A stretch of DNA of 64,000 bases from Oscillospiraceae bacterium (GTDB lineage: Bacteria; Bacillota; Clostridia; Oscillospirales; Ruminococcaceae): the NCBI GenBank assembly GCA_902798695.1, contig CADBXK010000001.1:310001-374000 (forward strand), in the 5' to 3' direction. This document shows, one piece after another, positions 36,704 through 44,841 of this stretch. Within the stretch, counting starts at the first letter, position 1. Each line of letters begins with the position of its first letter. The notes under the pieces were generated by a model. The model was not told where the DNA came from and searched no databases. It worked only from the letters and a program-made list of their open reading frames with translations. The position numbers and the translations under genes were made by a program.

Positions 36704-37966
36704 ATGATAAAGAAAAAACGTAAAAAAATAATTTTATTGAAAACACTGTGCTTGTCATTGTCCACTTTGATGATAATTTTTTGTGCTAGTATTGGAAGTA
36801 CAGTATCTGCTGCAAACGGCACAATAGTAATAGATCCTGGCCATGATAACAACGACCCCGGATGTCAACATTTTGGAGTTAACGAATCAGATGTTAATGC
36901 ACAATTATCTCGCAAATTAGGAGACAAACTTGAAAGTCTAGGATATACGGTATACTATACACATGACACACACGGAATATTAGCAGGAAAAAACATTATA
37001 TTACCTCCTATGAATAGAAAATATCCGATATTAGAATCTGAAGGAGGAGCGAATAGCTTGTGTGGCGCTATAAACAAAATTAACCCAGACGCAGCTATAT
37101 GCGTTCACCACAACTCCTTTGATAGAGATGGCCCTCAAGGTTTAGAAATATACTGGCGAAACAATGGAAATTCTGCTGAAATAATGCAAAAATCCCAACA
37201 TTTAGCTAATTTGTTGTACAATAGCTGTCAAAACATATACAGCCGTGGAAGAGGCGTTAAAATAGGCAATTATAAAATTTGTTTAGCACATTCCCCAACA
37301 GTTCTATTTGAGACTGGATTTTTATCAACAAGGGTTGAATTTAATAAGATTGTAGATCAAAACCAACAACATCGCATGGCTGACGCAATGGCTCAAGCTA
37401 TTGCACAGTTTGTTGGGATAAGACCCCAAGCACAACCTCAGCCACAACCTCAGCCACAACCTCAGCCACAACCTCAATTCACACCTATAATGGGTGGTTC
37501 ACAAACAACTCCTGAAAAAATGGCAAGATTTTATCAAAGTAATTCTCCAATTCCATTTCCTTCATTTTATGCAAACCACGGACTAGATTTAAATAAGTTT
37601 TGTCAATTATATTATGATGTTGCCAATTCAGAAGGTGTTCGTGCAGAAATTGCTTTTTGTCAAGCCATCAACGAAACAGGTTGGTTAAGATTTAATGGTA
37701 GTGTTGATATAAGTCAATTGAACTTTGGTGGATTGGGAGCCACTGGTAATGGAGTAAAAGGAAATAGTTTTAGCTCAGTTCGCGAAGGAATATTAGCTCA
37801 AATTCAACATCTTAAAGCATATGCTTCAACACAAAATTTAAATAATGCCTGTGTTGATCCCAGATATAAGTATGTTAATAAAGGGTGTTCTCCATACTTA
37901 GAATGGCTCGGAATTAAAGAAAATCCTAAAGGATGTGGATGGGCTGCTTCAAAAGAATATAAATAA
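36704..37966 (+). CDS. Secreted N-acetylmuramoyl-L-alanine amidase with C-terminal glucosaminidase-like domain
   Basis: 420 residues. A signal peptide (core LSLSTLMIIFCASIGSTVSA) is followed by an Amidase_3 domain (about 39-240). Its zinc/catalytic residues are His in IDPGHDNNDPG, Glu in NESDVN, His in CVHHNSFD and Glu in LFETGFLS. A Gln-Pro repeat linker leads to a glucosaminidase-like domain with IAFCQAINETGWLRF, NFGGLGATG and FSSVREGILAQIQHL. Such enzymes cut peptidoglycan, as autolysins or spore-cortex hydrolases. SD AAGGAG is nine bases before ATG. A degenerate tandem copy follows. Confidence 0.93.
   Translation: MIKKKRKKIILLKTLCLSLSTLMIIFCASIGSTVSAANGTIVIDPGHDNNDPGCQHFGVNESDVNAQLSRKLGDKLESLGYTVYYTHDTHGILAGKNIILPPMNRKYPILESEGGANSLCGAINKINPDAAICVHHNSFDRDGPQGLEIYWRNNGNSAEIMQKSQHLANLLYNSCQNIYSRGRGVKIGNYKICLAHSPTVLFETGFLSTRVEFNKIVDQNQQHRMADAMAQAIAQFVGIRPQAQPQPQPQPQPQPQPQFTPIMGGSQTTPEKMARFYQSNSPIPFPSFYANHGLDLNKFCQLYYDVANSEGVRAEIAFCQAINETGWLRFNGSVDISQLNFGGLGATGNGVKGNSFSSVREGILAQIQHLKAYASTQNLNNACVDPRYKYVNKGCSPYLEWLGIKENPKGCGWAASKEYK
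37431..37478 (+). repeat. 12-base Gln-Pro coding repeat in the linker
   Basis: Four in-frame units of CACAACCTCAGC (the last ends AAT) encode the Gln-Pro linker between the two enzyme domains. Confidence 0.9.
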
Positions 37967-38011
37967 AAAATTTATTAAATAAATTATTAAATACATAATT
38001 TATTAGTTAAT

Positions 38012-38048
38012 AAAAAAGCTTACTCAAACATTTCGAGTAAGCTTTTTT
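38012..38048. terminator. Bidirectional terminator after hydrolase copy 1
   Basis: AAAAAAGCTTACTC pairs with GAGTAAGCTTTTTT (14 bp). Only the right arm of this hairpin survives after copy 2, directly fused to its last codons. Confidence 0.9.
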
Positions 38049-38061
38049 ATTTGCATTTAGT

Positions 38062-38127
38062 TTACTTTAACTTATTAATTAATTTCTGTTCATCTAAAAA
38101 CAACTTTGCAGAATTCTCATTTTCGAC
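38062..38127 (-). pseudogene. Remnant of the proS 3' end between the two hydrolase copies
   Basis: On the minus strand this reads VENENSAKLFLDEQKLINKLK and a stop, colinear with the proS C-terminus VENRKTVEKLFLDKQQLINKLK at 39237-39302 apart from one codon and several substitutions. The flanking bases including the stop are identical to those after proS, so this is a duplicated tail, not chance similarity. Confidence 0.8.
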
Positions 38128-38132
38128 CTTTT

Positions 38133-38162
38133 TAGACAAATTTATAACAAAAACACTATAAT
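38133..38162 (+). promoter_or_regulatory. Promoter of hydrolase copy 2
   Basis: TAGACA, 18 bases, TATAAT, the duplicate of the promoter at 36577-36606. Confidence 0.66.
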
Positions 38163-38199
38163 ATTTCCTCTTAAAATTTTACACTTCTAGATAGGTGTG

Positions 38200-38220
38200 T
38201 TTGCACATTTCGTGTTCAAA
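38200..38220 (+). promoter_or_regulatory. Small leader hairpin, copy 2
   Basis: TTTG-CAC pairs with GTG-(TT bulge)-CAAA, matching the copy 1 hairpin with a compensatory base-pair change. Confidence 0.4.
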
Positions 38221-38258
38221 TACTGCCCAGATGTAAAATTTTTAAGGAGTGATGTTTA

Positions 38259-39215
38259 ATGATAGTGAAAAAAAGTATAAAACTAACTTCATTGAAAACA
38301 CTGTGCTTGTCATTGTCCACTTTAATTATCATATTTTGCGCTACAGTAGCTGCTGTAAACGGTACAATGATAATAGATCCTGATAATGATAATAATGACC
38401 CCGGATGTCAGCATTTGGGGGTTAATGAATCAGATGTTAATGAACAATTAGCTAAATTAGGAGACAACCTTGAAAGTCTAGGACATAATGGAAATTCTGC
38501 TGAAATAATGCAAAAATCCCAAAATTTACCTAATTTGTTGCACAATAGCTGTCAAAACATAAACAGTTGTGGAAAAGGCGTTAAATTTGTTGGAGTAAGG
38601 CCACAGCTACAGTCACAACCACGGTCACAGTCAAAGCCACAATCACAACCACGGTCACAGTCAAAGCCACAATCACAGCCACGGTCACAATCACAGCCAC
38701 GGTCACAATCACAACCTCAGCCACAATTCACACCTATAATGGGTGGTTCACAAACAACTCCTGAAAAAATGGTAAGATTTTATCAAAATAATTCTCCAAT
38801 TCCATTTCCTTCATTCTATGCAAACCACGGAGTAAATTTAAATGTATTCTGTCAATTATATTATGATATTGCTAATTCAGAAGGTGTTCGTGCAGAAATT
38901 GCTTTTTGTCAAGCTATCAATGAAACAGGTTGGTTAAGATTTAATGGTTGTGTCGATATAGGTCAGTTTAACTTCGGCGGATTGGGAGCAACTGGTAATG
39001 GAGTAAAAGGGAATGCTTTCAGTTCAGTTCGTGAAGGAATATTGGCTCAAGTTCAACACCTTAAAGCATATGCTTCAACACAAAATTTAAATAGTGCTTG
39101 CGTTGATTCTAGATATAAGTATGTTAATAAAGGGTGTTCTCCATACTTAGAATGGCTCGGAATTAAAGAAAATCCTAAAGGATGTGGATGGGCTGCTTCA
39201 AAAGAATATGAGTAA
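38259..39215 (+). CDS. Tandem paralogue of the amidase/glucosaminidase with a gutted amidase domain
   Basis: 318 residues. Signal peptide, leader and glucosaminidase-like domain are nearly identical to the upstream copy. The amidase domain is not functional as such: the first zinc His is lost (IDPDNDNNDPG for IDPGHDNNDPG). About 72 residues are missing between LESLG and NGNSAEIM, including the HH motif, and about 49 between GVK and FVG, including the catalytic Glu. All losses keep the frame. The linker is an expanded Gln-Pro-Arg-Ser-Lys repeat. It is probably a secreted glucosaminidase-only protein. Its stop codon comes from a fused terminator arm. Confidence 0.85.
   Translation: MIVKKSIKLTSLKTLCLSLSTLIIIFCATVAAVNGTMIIDPDNDNNDPGCQHLGVNESDVNEQLAKLGDNLESLGHNGNSAEIMQKSQNLPNLLHNSCQNINSCGKGVKFVGVRPQLQSQPRSQSKPQSQPRSQSKPQSQPRSQSQPRSQSQPQPQFTPIMGGSQTTPEKMVRFYQNNSPIPFPSFYANHGVNLNVFCQLYYDIANSEGVRAEIAFCQAINETGWLRFNGCVDIGQFNFGGLGATGNGVKGNAFSSVREGILAQVQHLKAYASTQNLNSACVDSRYKYVNKGCSPYLEWLGIKENPKGCGWAASKEYE
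38611..38724 (+). repeat. 30-base and 18-base coding repeats in the copy 2 linker
   Basis: Two units of 30 bases (38611-38640, 38641-38670) are followed by three of 18 bases (38671-38724). They encode Gln-Pro-Arg-Ser-Gln-Ser-Lys-Pro-type repeats. The array is coding, not CRISPR. Confidence 0.88.
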
Positions 39216-39236
39216 GCTTTTTTATTTGCATTTAGT

Positions 39237-40487
39237 TTACTTTAACTTATTAATTAATTGCTGTTTGTCTAAGAATAACTTTTCAACTGTTTTTCGATTT
39301 TCAACCTCAAACAAACCATTTTCTCCAAATTTCTTACCTATTAATATCATATATGGAAAACCTAATAATTTAGCATCTTTTATCTTAGAGCCCAATGTGC
39401 CATTTCTGTCGTCTAAAGCAACATCAATTTTGTTCTGTTTCAAAGCACTATATATATTCATGGCTTCTTTTTCATAATCATCAAGATATATAACAACGCA
39501 TTTGTAAGGAGCAACAGATTCAGGCCAAATTAACCCATTCTCATCACAGTTATTTTCACAAATAGCACCCAAAGTTCTATTAATACCAATTCCATAACAT
39601 CCCATATAATACGGCTGCTTCTTTCCTTCTGCATTAACATAATACCCATCCATATTTTCCGAATAAAATGTTCCTAACTGAAAAATATGCCCAAGTTCTA
39701 TACACTGAACTTCTTCTAAATTATGTACATTTATTCCTGGGTTTTTAGCTTCTATGTCTCTAAGCATATCAGGGTATTCCAAAACTTCAGTATTTAAAGC
39801 AATAGTTCTATCAGAGTTAACCAACACCTTATCTTCTCCGATAGGAGAAAAACACATGAATTCCTCAGAAACTTTTCCACCCATTTCTGCACTAACTGCT
39901 TTAACAGGTATAACATCTAAACCTAATTCAGCAAAAATTTTTATATAGCACTCTCTCATGTCATTATATTCTCTTTCCATATCTTCAACACTCGAGTGAA
40001 AACTATATCCGTCCTTCATTACAAATTCTTTGCTTCGTAAAAGTCCACCCCTAACTCTAAGCTCATCTCTATATTTATTTCCCATCTGGAAAACATTAAC
40101 TGGTAAATCTTTGTATGAAACAATATTTTCTTTTATAAAATCCAAAACAATTTCCTCTCCGGTAGGAGCAATACAATATTCTCCATTTCTGCCATCAAAC
40201 GTAAACATTTGCTTGCTGTCTACATATGTACTCCATCTACCAGAATTTTCCCAAAGACTTTTAGGTTGAATAATAGGCAAAGAAATTTCAGAACAATCAT
40301 AATCTTCCAAATTAGTTCTAATTATATTCATTATTTTATTTCTAGCTTTAACTAAAAAACTACCTAATCCATAAATTCCTGCTGCATGACGCTTAAGCTG
40401 AGCAGCCTGAAACAATATTTCCTGAGAAATAGCTTCATCATTTCCTCGATTATGTCTGGTCTTTATCCCCATTTTACTCATTCTCAT
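39237..40487 (-). CDS. proS: Prolyl-tRNA synthetase, short form without the editing insertion
   Basis: About 416 residues. Class II motifs are visible: motif 2 in YRDELRVRGGLLRSKEFVMKD and motif 3 in YYMGCYGIGINRTLGA; a C-terminal anticodon-binding domain follows (ALDDRNGTLGSKIKDAKLLG). The roughly 180-residue INS editing domain usual in bacterial ProRS of about 570 residues is absent, as in alphaproteobacterial enzymes. ATG 40487 has SD GGAG eight bases upstream. No T-box was seen. Its 3' end is duplicated in the hydrolase locus and no terminator hairpin remains after it. Confidence 0.93.
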   Translation of the reverse strand: MRMSKMGIKTRHNRGNDEAISQEILFQAAQLKRHAAGIYGLGSFLVKARNKIMNIIRTNLEDYDCSEISLPIIQPKSLWENSGRWSTYVDSKQMFTFDGRNGEYCIAPTGEEIVLDFIKENIVSYKDLPVNVFQMGNKYRDELRVRGGLLRSKEFVMKDGYSFHSSVEDMEREYNDMRECYIKIFAELGLDVIPVKAVSAEMGGKVSEEFMCFSPIGEDKVLVNSDRTIALNTEVLEYPDMLRDIEAKNPGINVHNLEEVQCIELGHIFQLGTFYSENMDGYYVNAEGKKQPYYMGCYGIGINRTLGAICENNCDENGLIWPESVAPYKCVVIYLDDYEKEAMNIYSALKQNKIDVALDDRNGTLGSKIKDAKLLGFPYMILIGKKFGENGLFEVENRKTVEKLFLDKQQLINKLK

Positions 40488-40634
40488 AAAAATCACTCCA
40501 CTAAATTAATTAATCGCAATTAATTATACCACACTTCACAATTTTTTCATATGCCCACGCCAATAAATTTAAAAAAAATTATAACCAATTTTTTATATTC
40601 ATCATATGATAGCTATGAAGGGAGTTTGATAAAA

Positions 40635-40862
40635 TTGAATAAATTTTACAACATGCAAAATTGTAAAACCATGCACATGTCTCCGAACAACAACGCATAT
40701 ATTATGAATTCGGACAAAAATAACATGTCTCATTTCCCAATTGGCATGAGCTATGTTCCGTGGCAAAACTGGAATAAAATATACAGAAGTGATATTGCCA
40801 TCAACCGCGGCACTATATTCCAAGAACTTGATTTACCTTTTTTAGGGCAGGAGGTAATATAG
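40635..40862 (+). CDS. cotJA: Spore coat-associated protein CotJA
   Basis: 75 residues from TTG 40635, ten bases after SD GGGAG. The family signature is SYVPWQNWNKIY with RGTIFQELDLPFLG. It is a coat component made in the mother cell with CotJB and CotJC. The next gene starts one base after the stop. A mother-cell (sigma-E) promoter is expected upstream but I could not place one with confidence. Confidence 0.88.
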   Translation: MNKFYNMQNCKTMHMSPNNNAYIMNSDKNNMSHFPIGMSYVPWQNWNKIYRSDIAINRGTIFQELDLPFLGQEVI

Positions 40863-40863
40863 T

Positions 40864-41115
40864 ATGGATGAAAAACAACAATTGATGCAAAAATTACAAA
40901 CAGCAGATTTTGCCTTGTTTGATACAGTACTCTATCTAGATACGCATCCAACCGATCAATCTGCTCTAAATTATTATGACAAAATCAAACAAGTAAGCGA
41001 ATCTCTAAGAGAAGAATATATATCAAAATTTGGGCCGTTATTTAACAGTGATGTTGAGAGTTCTAATATGTTTAGTTGGGTAAATAATCCATGGCCTTGG
41101 GAGGTAGATGCTTAA
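40864..41115 (+). CDS. cotJB: Spore coat protein CotJB
   Basis: 83 residues with the typical CotJB pattern: LMQKLQTADFALFDTVLYLD, then THPTDQSAL and the C-terminal FSWVNNPWPWE. SD AGGAGG ends six bases before the ATG. The stop TAA overlaps the cotJC start in TAATG. Confidence 0.94.
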   Translation: MDEKQQLMQKLQTADFALFDTVLYLDTHPTDQSALNYYDKIKQVSESLREEYISKFGPLFNSDVESSNMFSWVNNPWPWEVDA

Positions 41116-41738
41116 TGTGGAAATATGATAAAAAATTAGAATATCCTATTTCAATAAAAAATCCAAATCCGGATTTAGCCAAACTAATTACAAGTCAATT
41201 TGGTGGACCACATGGAGAATTAGGAGCTTCTTTAAGATATCTCAGTCAACGATTTGCAATGCCATATAAAGAAGCAAAAGCAATTTTAACAGACATAGGA
41301 ACAGAAGAACTAGCACATATGGAAATGGTAAACACTATAGTTCATCAGTTAACTAAAAATCTAACAGAAAAAGAAATAGAATCTTCTAGTTTTGCACCAT
41401 ATTTTATGGATCATACTGTGGGAATATATCCAGTAGATGCCAGTGGCGTTCCATTTAATGCAATGCAATTTGCTTCAACAGGTGACCCTATAGCCGATTT
41501 AATGGAAGATATGGCAGCAGAACAAAAAGCCAGATTAACATATGACAACATATTAAGATTTGCCGATGATCCAGATATTATAGATCCTATAAGATTTTTG
41601 CGCGAACGAGAGATTGTTCATTTTCAAAGATTTGGCGAAGCACTACGAATTGTTCAAGATAATCTTAATTCAAAAAATTTCTATGCATTCAATCCTGCTT
41701 TTGATAAAAACTCAAATTCAAACAACACAAGCTATTGA
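41115..41738 (+). CDS. cotJC: CotJC, manganese catalase-type spore coat protein
   Basis: 207 residues from ATG 41115, ten bases after SD GGGAGG. Dimanganese-site residues are seen in GELGASLRYL, TEELAHMEMV, AAEQKARLTY and REIVHFQRFGEAL. It may destroy hydrogen peroxide at the spore surface. It is the last gene of cotJABC and is followed by a terminator. Confidence 0.95.
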   Translation: MWKYDKKLEYPISIKNPNPDLAKLITSQFGGPHGELGASLRYLSQRFAMPYKEAKAILTDIGTEELAHMEMVNTIVHQLTKNLTEKEIESSSFAPYFMDHTVGIYPVDASGVPFNAMQFASTGDPIADLMEDMAAEQKARLTYDNILRFADDPDIIDPIRFLREREIVHFQRFGEALRIVQDNLNSKNFYAFNPAFDKNSNSNNTSY

Positions 41739-41773
41739 AATATGAATAAAAATTAAAATATCGTATTATCTCG

Positions 41774-41806
41774 CCATCGTTATTAACTATTAACGATGGT
41801 TTTTTG
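41774..41806 (+). terminator. Terminator of cotJABC
   Basis: CCATCGTTA pairs with TAACGATGG across an eight-base loop, followed by TTTTTTG. Confidence 0.88.
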
Positions 41807-41983
41807 TTTTAAATCTGTTTTATTTTTTAAATACATATCTTCAACTCTATTAATAAGATCTATATCAGACAAACCACTAGAAGTATATAAAAGTTTATTT
41901 ACTATAGCCACTTTTTCAAAATATTTTTTCATATCACCGTTACAAGATAACGCTATTTTATGTTTAATTTCCTTTGAACTCAT
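41783..41983 (-). CDS. Small protein of unknown function, convergent with cotJC
   Basis: 66 residues from ATG 41983 with SD GGGGAG eight bases upstream (MSSKEIKHKIALSCNGDMKK...). It looks helical and charged, with IDLINRVEDMYLKNKTDLKQ near the end. I recognise no family. Its last codons run through the right arm of the cotJ terminator and its stop lies in the loop, so it has no terminator of its own. Confidence 0.5.
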   Translation of the reverse strand: MSSKEIKHKIALSCNGDMKKYFEKVAIVNKLLYTSSGLSDIDLINRVEDMYLKNKTDLKQKTIVNS

Positions 41984-42095
41984 TAATAATTCTCCCCAAA
42001 ACACATTTTAAAAACAATTCCAATTATACATTTGCAATATTTCAAAAATGGTAGAATATTGTTAAAATAAAAATTTTAATAATTTTATTTTCCCA

Positions 42096-42124
42096 TTGAC
42101 AACAGTAATTTGCTATGCTATAAT
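42096..42124 (+). promoter_or_regulatory. Perfect consensus promoter for tRNA-Arg
   Basis: TTGACA, 17 bases, TATAAT, ending 21 bases before the tRNA. Confidence 0.85.
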
Positions 42125-42145
42125 ACAAGTCGTGATGTTGCTATT

Positions 42146-42222
42146 GCGCCAGTAGCTCAGCTGGATAGAGTAACTGGCTACGAACCAGTAGGTCAGGGGT
42201 TCGAATCCCTTCTGGCGCACCA
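42146..42222 (+). tRNA. tRNA-Arg (anticodon ACG)
   Basis: 77 bases with encoded CCA. The acceptor stem GCGCCAG/CTGGCGC, anticodon stem ACTGG/CCAGT with loop CTACGAA, and T-loop TTCGAAT are canonical. Anticodon ACG at 42180-42182; A34 is normally edited to inosine by TadA. Confidence 0.98.
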
Positions 42223-42241
42223 TTTATTTTACATTTATAAT

Positions 42242-42265
42242 AGTCTCGTTACTGAGGCTTTTTTA
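42242..42265 (+). terminator. Terminator of tRNA-Arg
   Basis: AGTCTC pairs with GAGGCT (one G-U pair), followed by six T. Confidence 0.7.
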
Positions 42266-42297
42266 TTTTAATTATTATTTGTGGGAGAAAAAATGCC

Positions 42298-42771
42298 TTG
42301 GAAATGTTCAACAAAATAAAAGAATTATGTAAAGAACACAATATATCAATTTTTGAATTAGAAAATCAGATAGGAATTTCTAGAGGAGTTTTATATACAT
42401 GGAAAAAGAGTGCTCCTAGTATAGAAAAAGTTTATAAGGTAGCCAAATACTTTAATGTTTCTATTGACTACTTAGTAAATCACCGTGTAAAAGGTGAAAA
42501 CATATTGCATATAACAAATAGTGATGATAGAGCACTAGTAAAGAAATATTTGAACCTCAACGATATGGAACATAAAGATAGCATAGAACAACTCATAGAT
42601 AAATATAAATCTAAAGAATTACAACATATAAATTATGAGAACAAATTGCTAGAATTTATAAATTCGTCTGATTCTATAAAAGAAGACATTAAAAATGGTG
42701 AAATAAAATTGCCTGTAAGTTTATTAAATAAATTAAAGAATACAGATGACTTTAGTCAAAATAACATATAA
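42298..42771 (+). CDS. XRE-family transcriptional regulator
   Basis: 157 residues from TTG 42298, ten bases after SD GGGAG. The N-terminal HTH (about 5-62) reads ISIFELENQIGISRGVLYTW and ends KYFNVSIDYLVNH, a typical cro/cI fold. The C-terminal part is charged and helical without a known sensor domain. It lies just after tRNA-Arg, but no integrase or other mobile gene is nearby. Targets unknown. Confidence 0.88.
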   Translation: MEMFNKIKELCKEHNISIFELENQIGISRGVLYTWKKSAPSIEKVYKVAKYFNVSIDYLVNHRVKGENILHITNSDDRALVKKYLNLNDMEHKDSIEQLIDKYKSKELQHINYENKLLEFINSSDSIKEDIKNGEIKLPVSLLNKLKNTDDFSQNNI

Positions 42772-42777
42772 ACATTC

Positions 42778-42815
42778 AAAAAGGACTCTGCTGCATTTTG
42801 GCAAAGTCCTTTTTA
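42778..42815. terminator. Bidirectional terminator between the XRE gene and the rluA-like gene
   Basis: AAAAAGGACT pairs with AGTCCTTTTT (10 bp), giving T-runs on both strands. Confidence 0.85.
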
Positions 42816-42840
42816 TATTTCATATATAATTTAAGAATAT

Positions 42841-43734
42841 TTACAAAGTAATTATTTTATTATTCATATATTCCAAAAAAGAACCTGAACTTCTAAATAT
42901 CATCCCACGAGAAGTTAACTTCTGCACTCCTTTTATAGAACTACCATATTTCACATCCCCCACTATTGGATGTCCTATTGACGCTAAATGAGCTCTTATT
43001 TGATGAGATCGGCCGGTATGTAAAATAATTTTCAATTTTGTATTATTTTTAAATCGCTGCAAAACAAAATATTCAGTTATTACTTTTTTTGAATCACTGC
43101 GTTTTTCGCTGCTAATACTAACTTTATTATTTTTTTTATCTTTACTCCACCAGCCAACTAATACATCATGATCATTCCGCAAATTTCCTTCAACTAAACA
43201 AGAATATATCTTTACAATTTTTCTTTCACGTATTAATCTATTAATTTCCTGCAAAGTTTTAAAATTCTTCGCTGCAATAACTAAACCATCAGTATTCCTA
43301 TCTAACCTATTACATAGAGCTGGTCTAAAGCTCTTCTCCAGTTTATAATCAAACTTCCCATTTTTTACTAAATATCCATTAATTCTATCTATAAGATTAT
43401 CTTCGCCAGAATAATCAGGTTGAGATTTAAGTCCAACCGGCTTATTTACGATAATCATATTATCGTCCTCATAAACTATATTTAAATCTTTATCAAATAA
43501 AACAAATTTATTTTTATCAGTTTGTTTTGACAAAAACTTATCATTTACATATATATCGACAACGTCTCCCGCTAACAAAATGTCTTTGGCATCACAACGT
43601 CTTCTATTAACTTTTATGTTTTTCTTCCTAATGGATTTATACATCATAGATTTCGGCAAATTAGGAAATACTTTTTCTAAGAACTTATTCAATCTCTGCC
43701 CAGAATCATTTTCAGTTATAATAAGAGATTCCAA
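42841..43734 (-). CDS. RluA-family pseudouridine synthase
   Basis: 297 residues from a TTG start, ten bases after SD AAGGAGG. An N-terminal S4 RNA-binding domain (RLNKFLEKVFPNLPKSMMYK) is followed by the catalytic domain with the Asp in NRLDRNTDGLV and TGRSHQIRAHLASIGHPIVG. It isomerises uridines in rRNA or tRNA; RluC/RluD-type specificity cannot be separated by eye. It follows aroC on the same strand. Confidence 0.93.
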   Translation of the reverse strand: MESLIITENDSGQRLNKFLEKVFPNLPKSMMYKSIRKKNIKVNRRRCDAKDILLAGDVVDIYVNDKFLSKQTDKNKFVLFDKDLNIVYEDDNMIIVNKPVGLKSQPDYSGEDNLIDRINGYLVKNGKFDYKLEKSFRPALCNRLDRNTDGLVIAAKNFKTLQEINRLIRERKIVKIYSCLVEGNLRNDHDVLVGWWSKDKKNNKVSISSEKRSDSKKVITEYFVLQRFKNNTKLKIILHTGRSHQIRAHLASIGHPIVGDVKYGSSIKGVQKLTSRGMIFRSSGSFLEYMNNKIITL

Positions 43735-43749
43735 AAAAATTCAGCCTCC

Positions 43750-44841
43750 TTAAAAACTCCCTTGATATATTAATTGAGATAAAATTGCTATATTTGCAAT
43801 AGACTCAACTACCGGAACTGCTCGAACCACAATACATGCATCGTGCCGTCCTTTGCTTAATATTTTTGTATTTTCTAATGTCTTTAAATTAACAGTTTTT
43901 TGTTTTTTCGAAATCGTAGGCGTAGGTTTTATAGCTAAATTAAAAACTATAGGCATTCCCGAGCTTATTCCTCCTAAAATTCCACCATGATTATTGGTTT
44001 TAGTTTTAATCACTCCATCTTCAACATAAAACTCATCATTATTTTCCGAGCCCGTCATTAAAGAAGTCTTAAAACCAGCTCCAAATTCTATTCCCTTAAC
44101 ACCAGGAATTCCAAACGCCAGATATGAAATATAATTTTCTACACCATCAAATATTGGAGACCCTATTCCAGCTGGAGTTCCTAACACAACACATTCAATC
44201 GTTCCACCTATAGAATCTCCCTGTTTTATTACATCACATATTTTATCTTGAATCTTAGGAATAATCATATCATCCAAAACAGAAATAGATTTGCTCTGCA
44301 TTTTTTCAAGTTCTTTAATAGTAGTATTATTCAAATCAAATTTCTTATCGTTTATATTGCCGATAGAACTTATATGTGCAAATGACTTTATTCCTTTTGT
44401 ATGTAATATTTGCTGACATATAGCACCTGCAAAAGTAATTGGTGCTGTAAGTCTTCCCGAAAAATGCCCTCCACCTCTAAAATCATTGCAAAATTTATAC
44501 CTAACACTTCCTGTAAAATCTGCATGTCCCGGCCTAGCTAAAAACTCAATTTCATTATAATCATGAGATCTATAGTCTCGATTTTTAATAATAGCACATA
44601 TTGGCGTACCCGTTGTCTTATCCTCAAAAATACCAGAAATAATATTAAAACTATCTGTTTCTCTTCTTTCAGTAGAACCTATTCTACTATTTAAAGGTGC
44701 TCGACGAGACATAAAATTTTCTATTTGTCTGTAGTTTATTTCAATACCAGACGGAACGTTATCTATAACAACGCCAACTGCACTTCCATGAGACTCGCCA
44801 AATACAGAAATATTCAATCCCTTATTCCAAACAGATGCCAT
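43750..44841 (-). CDS. aroC: Chorismate synthase
   Basis: 363 residues. Diagnostic stretches are GESHGSAVGVVIDNVPSGI, RPGHADFTGSVRYKF, RGGGHFSGRLTAPI and GGILGGISSGMPI. It uses reduced FMN to make chorismate from EPSP. It overlaps aroA by 20 bases and has SD AGGAGG inside the aroA end. Confidence 0.97.
   Translation of the reverse strand: MASVWNKGLNISVFGESHGSAVGVVIDNVPSGIEINYRQIENFMSRRAPLNSRIGSTERRETDSFNIISGIFEDKTTGTPICAIIKNRDYRSHDYNEIEFLARPGHADFTGSVRYKFCNDFRGGGHFSGRLTAPITFAGAICQQILHTKGIKSFAHISSIGNINDKKFDLNNTTIKELEKMQSKSISVLDDMIIPKIQDKICDVIKQGDSIGGTIECVVLGTPAGIGSPIFDGVENYISYLAFGIPGVKGIEFGAGFKTSLMTGSENNDEFYVEDGVIKTKTNNHGGILGGISSGMPIVFNLAIKPTPTISKKQKTVNLKTLENTKILSKGRHDACIVVRAVPVVESIANIAILSQLIYQGSF

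Noticed and set aside
38611-38724. Regular repeat array that could look like CRISPR
   Set aside because: Units are 18-30 bases with no unique spacers and encode an in-frame Gln/Pro/Arg/Ser linker; no cas genes are present.
42146-42771. Integrated element at tRNA-Arg, suggested by the adjacent XRE regulator
   Set aside because: No integrase and no second partial copy of the tRNA 3' end were seen.
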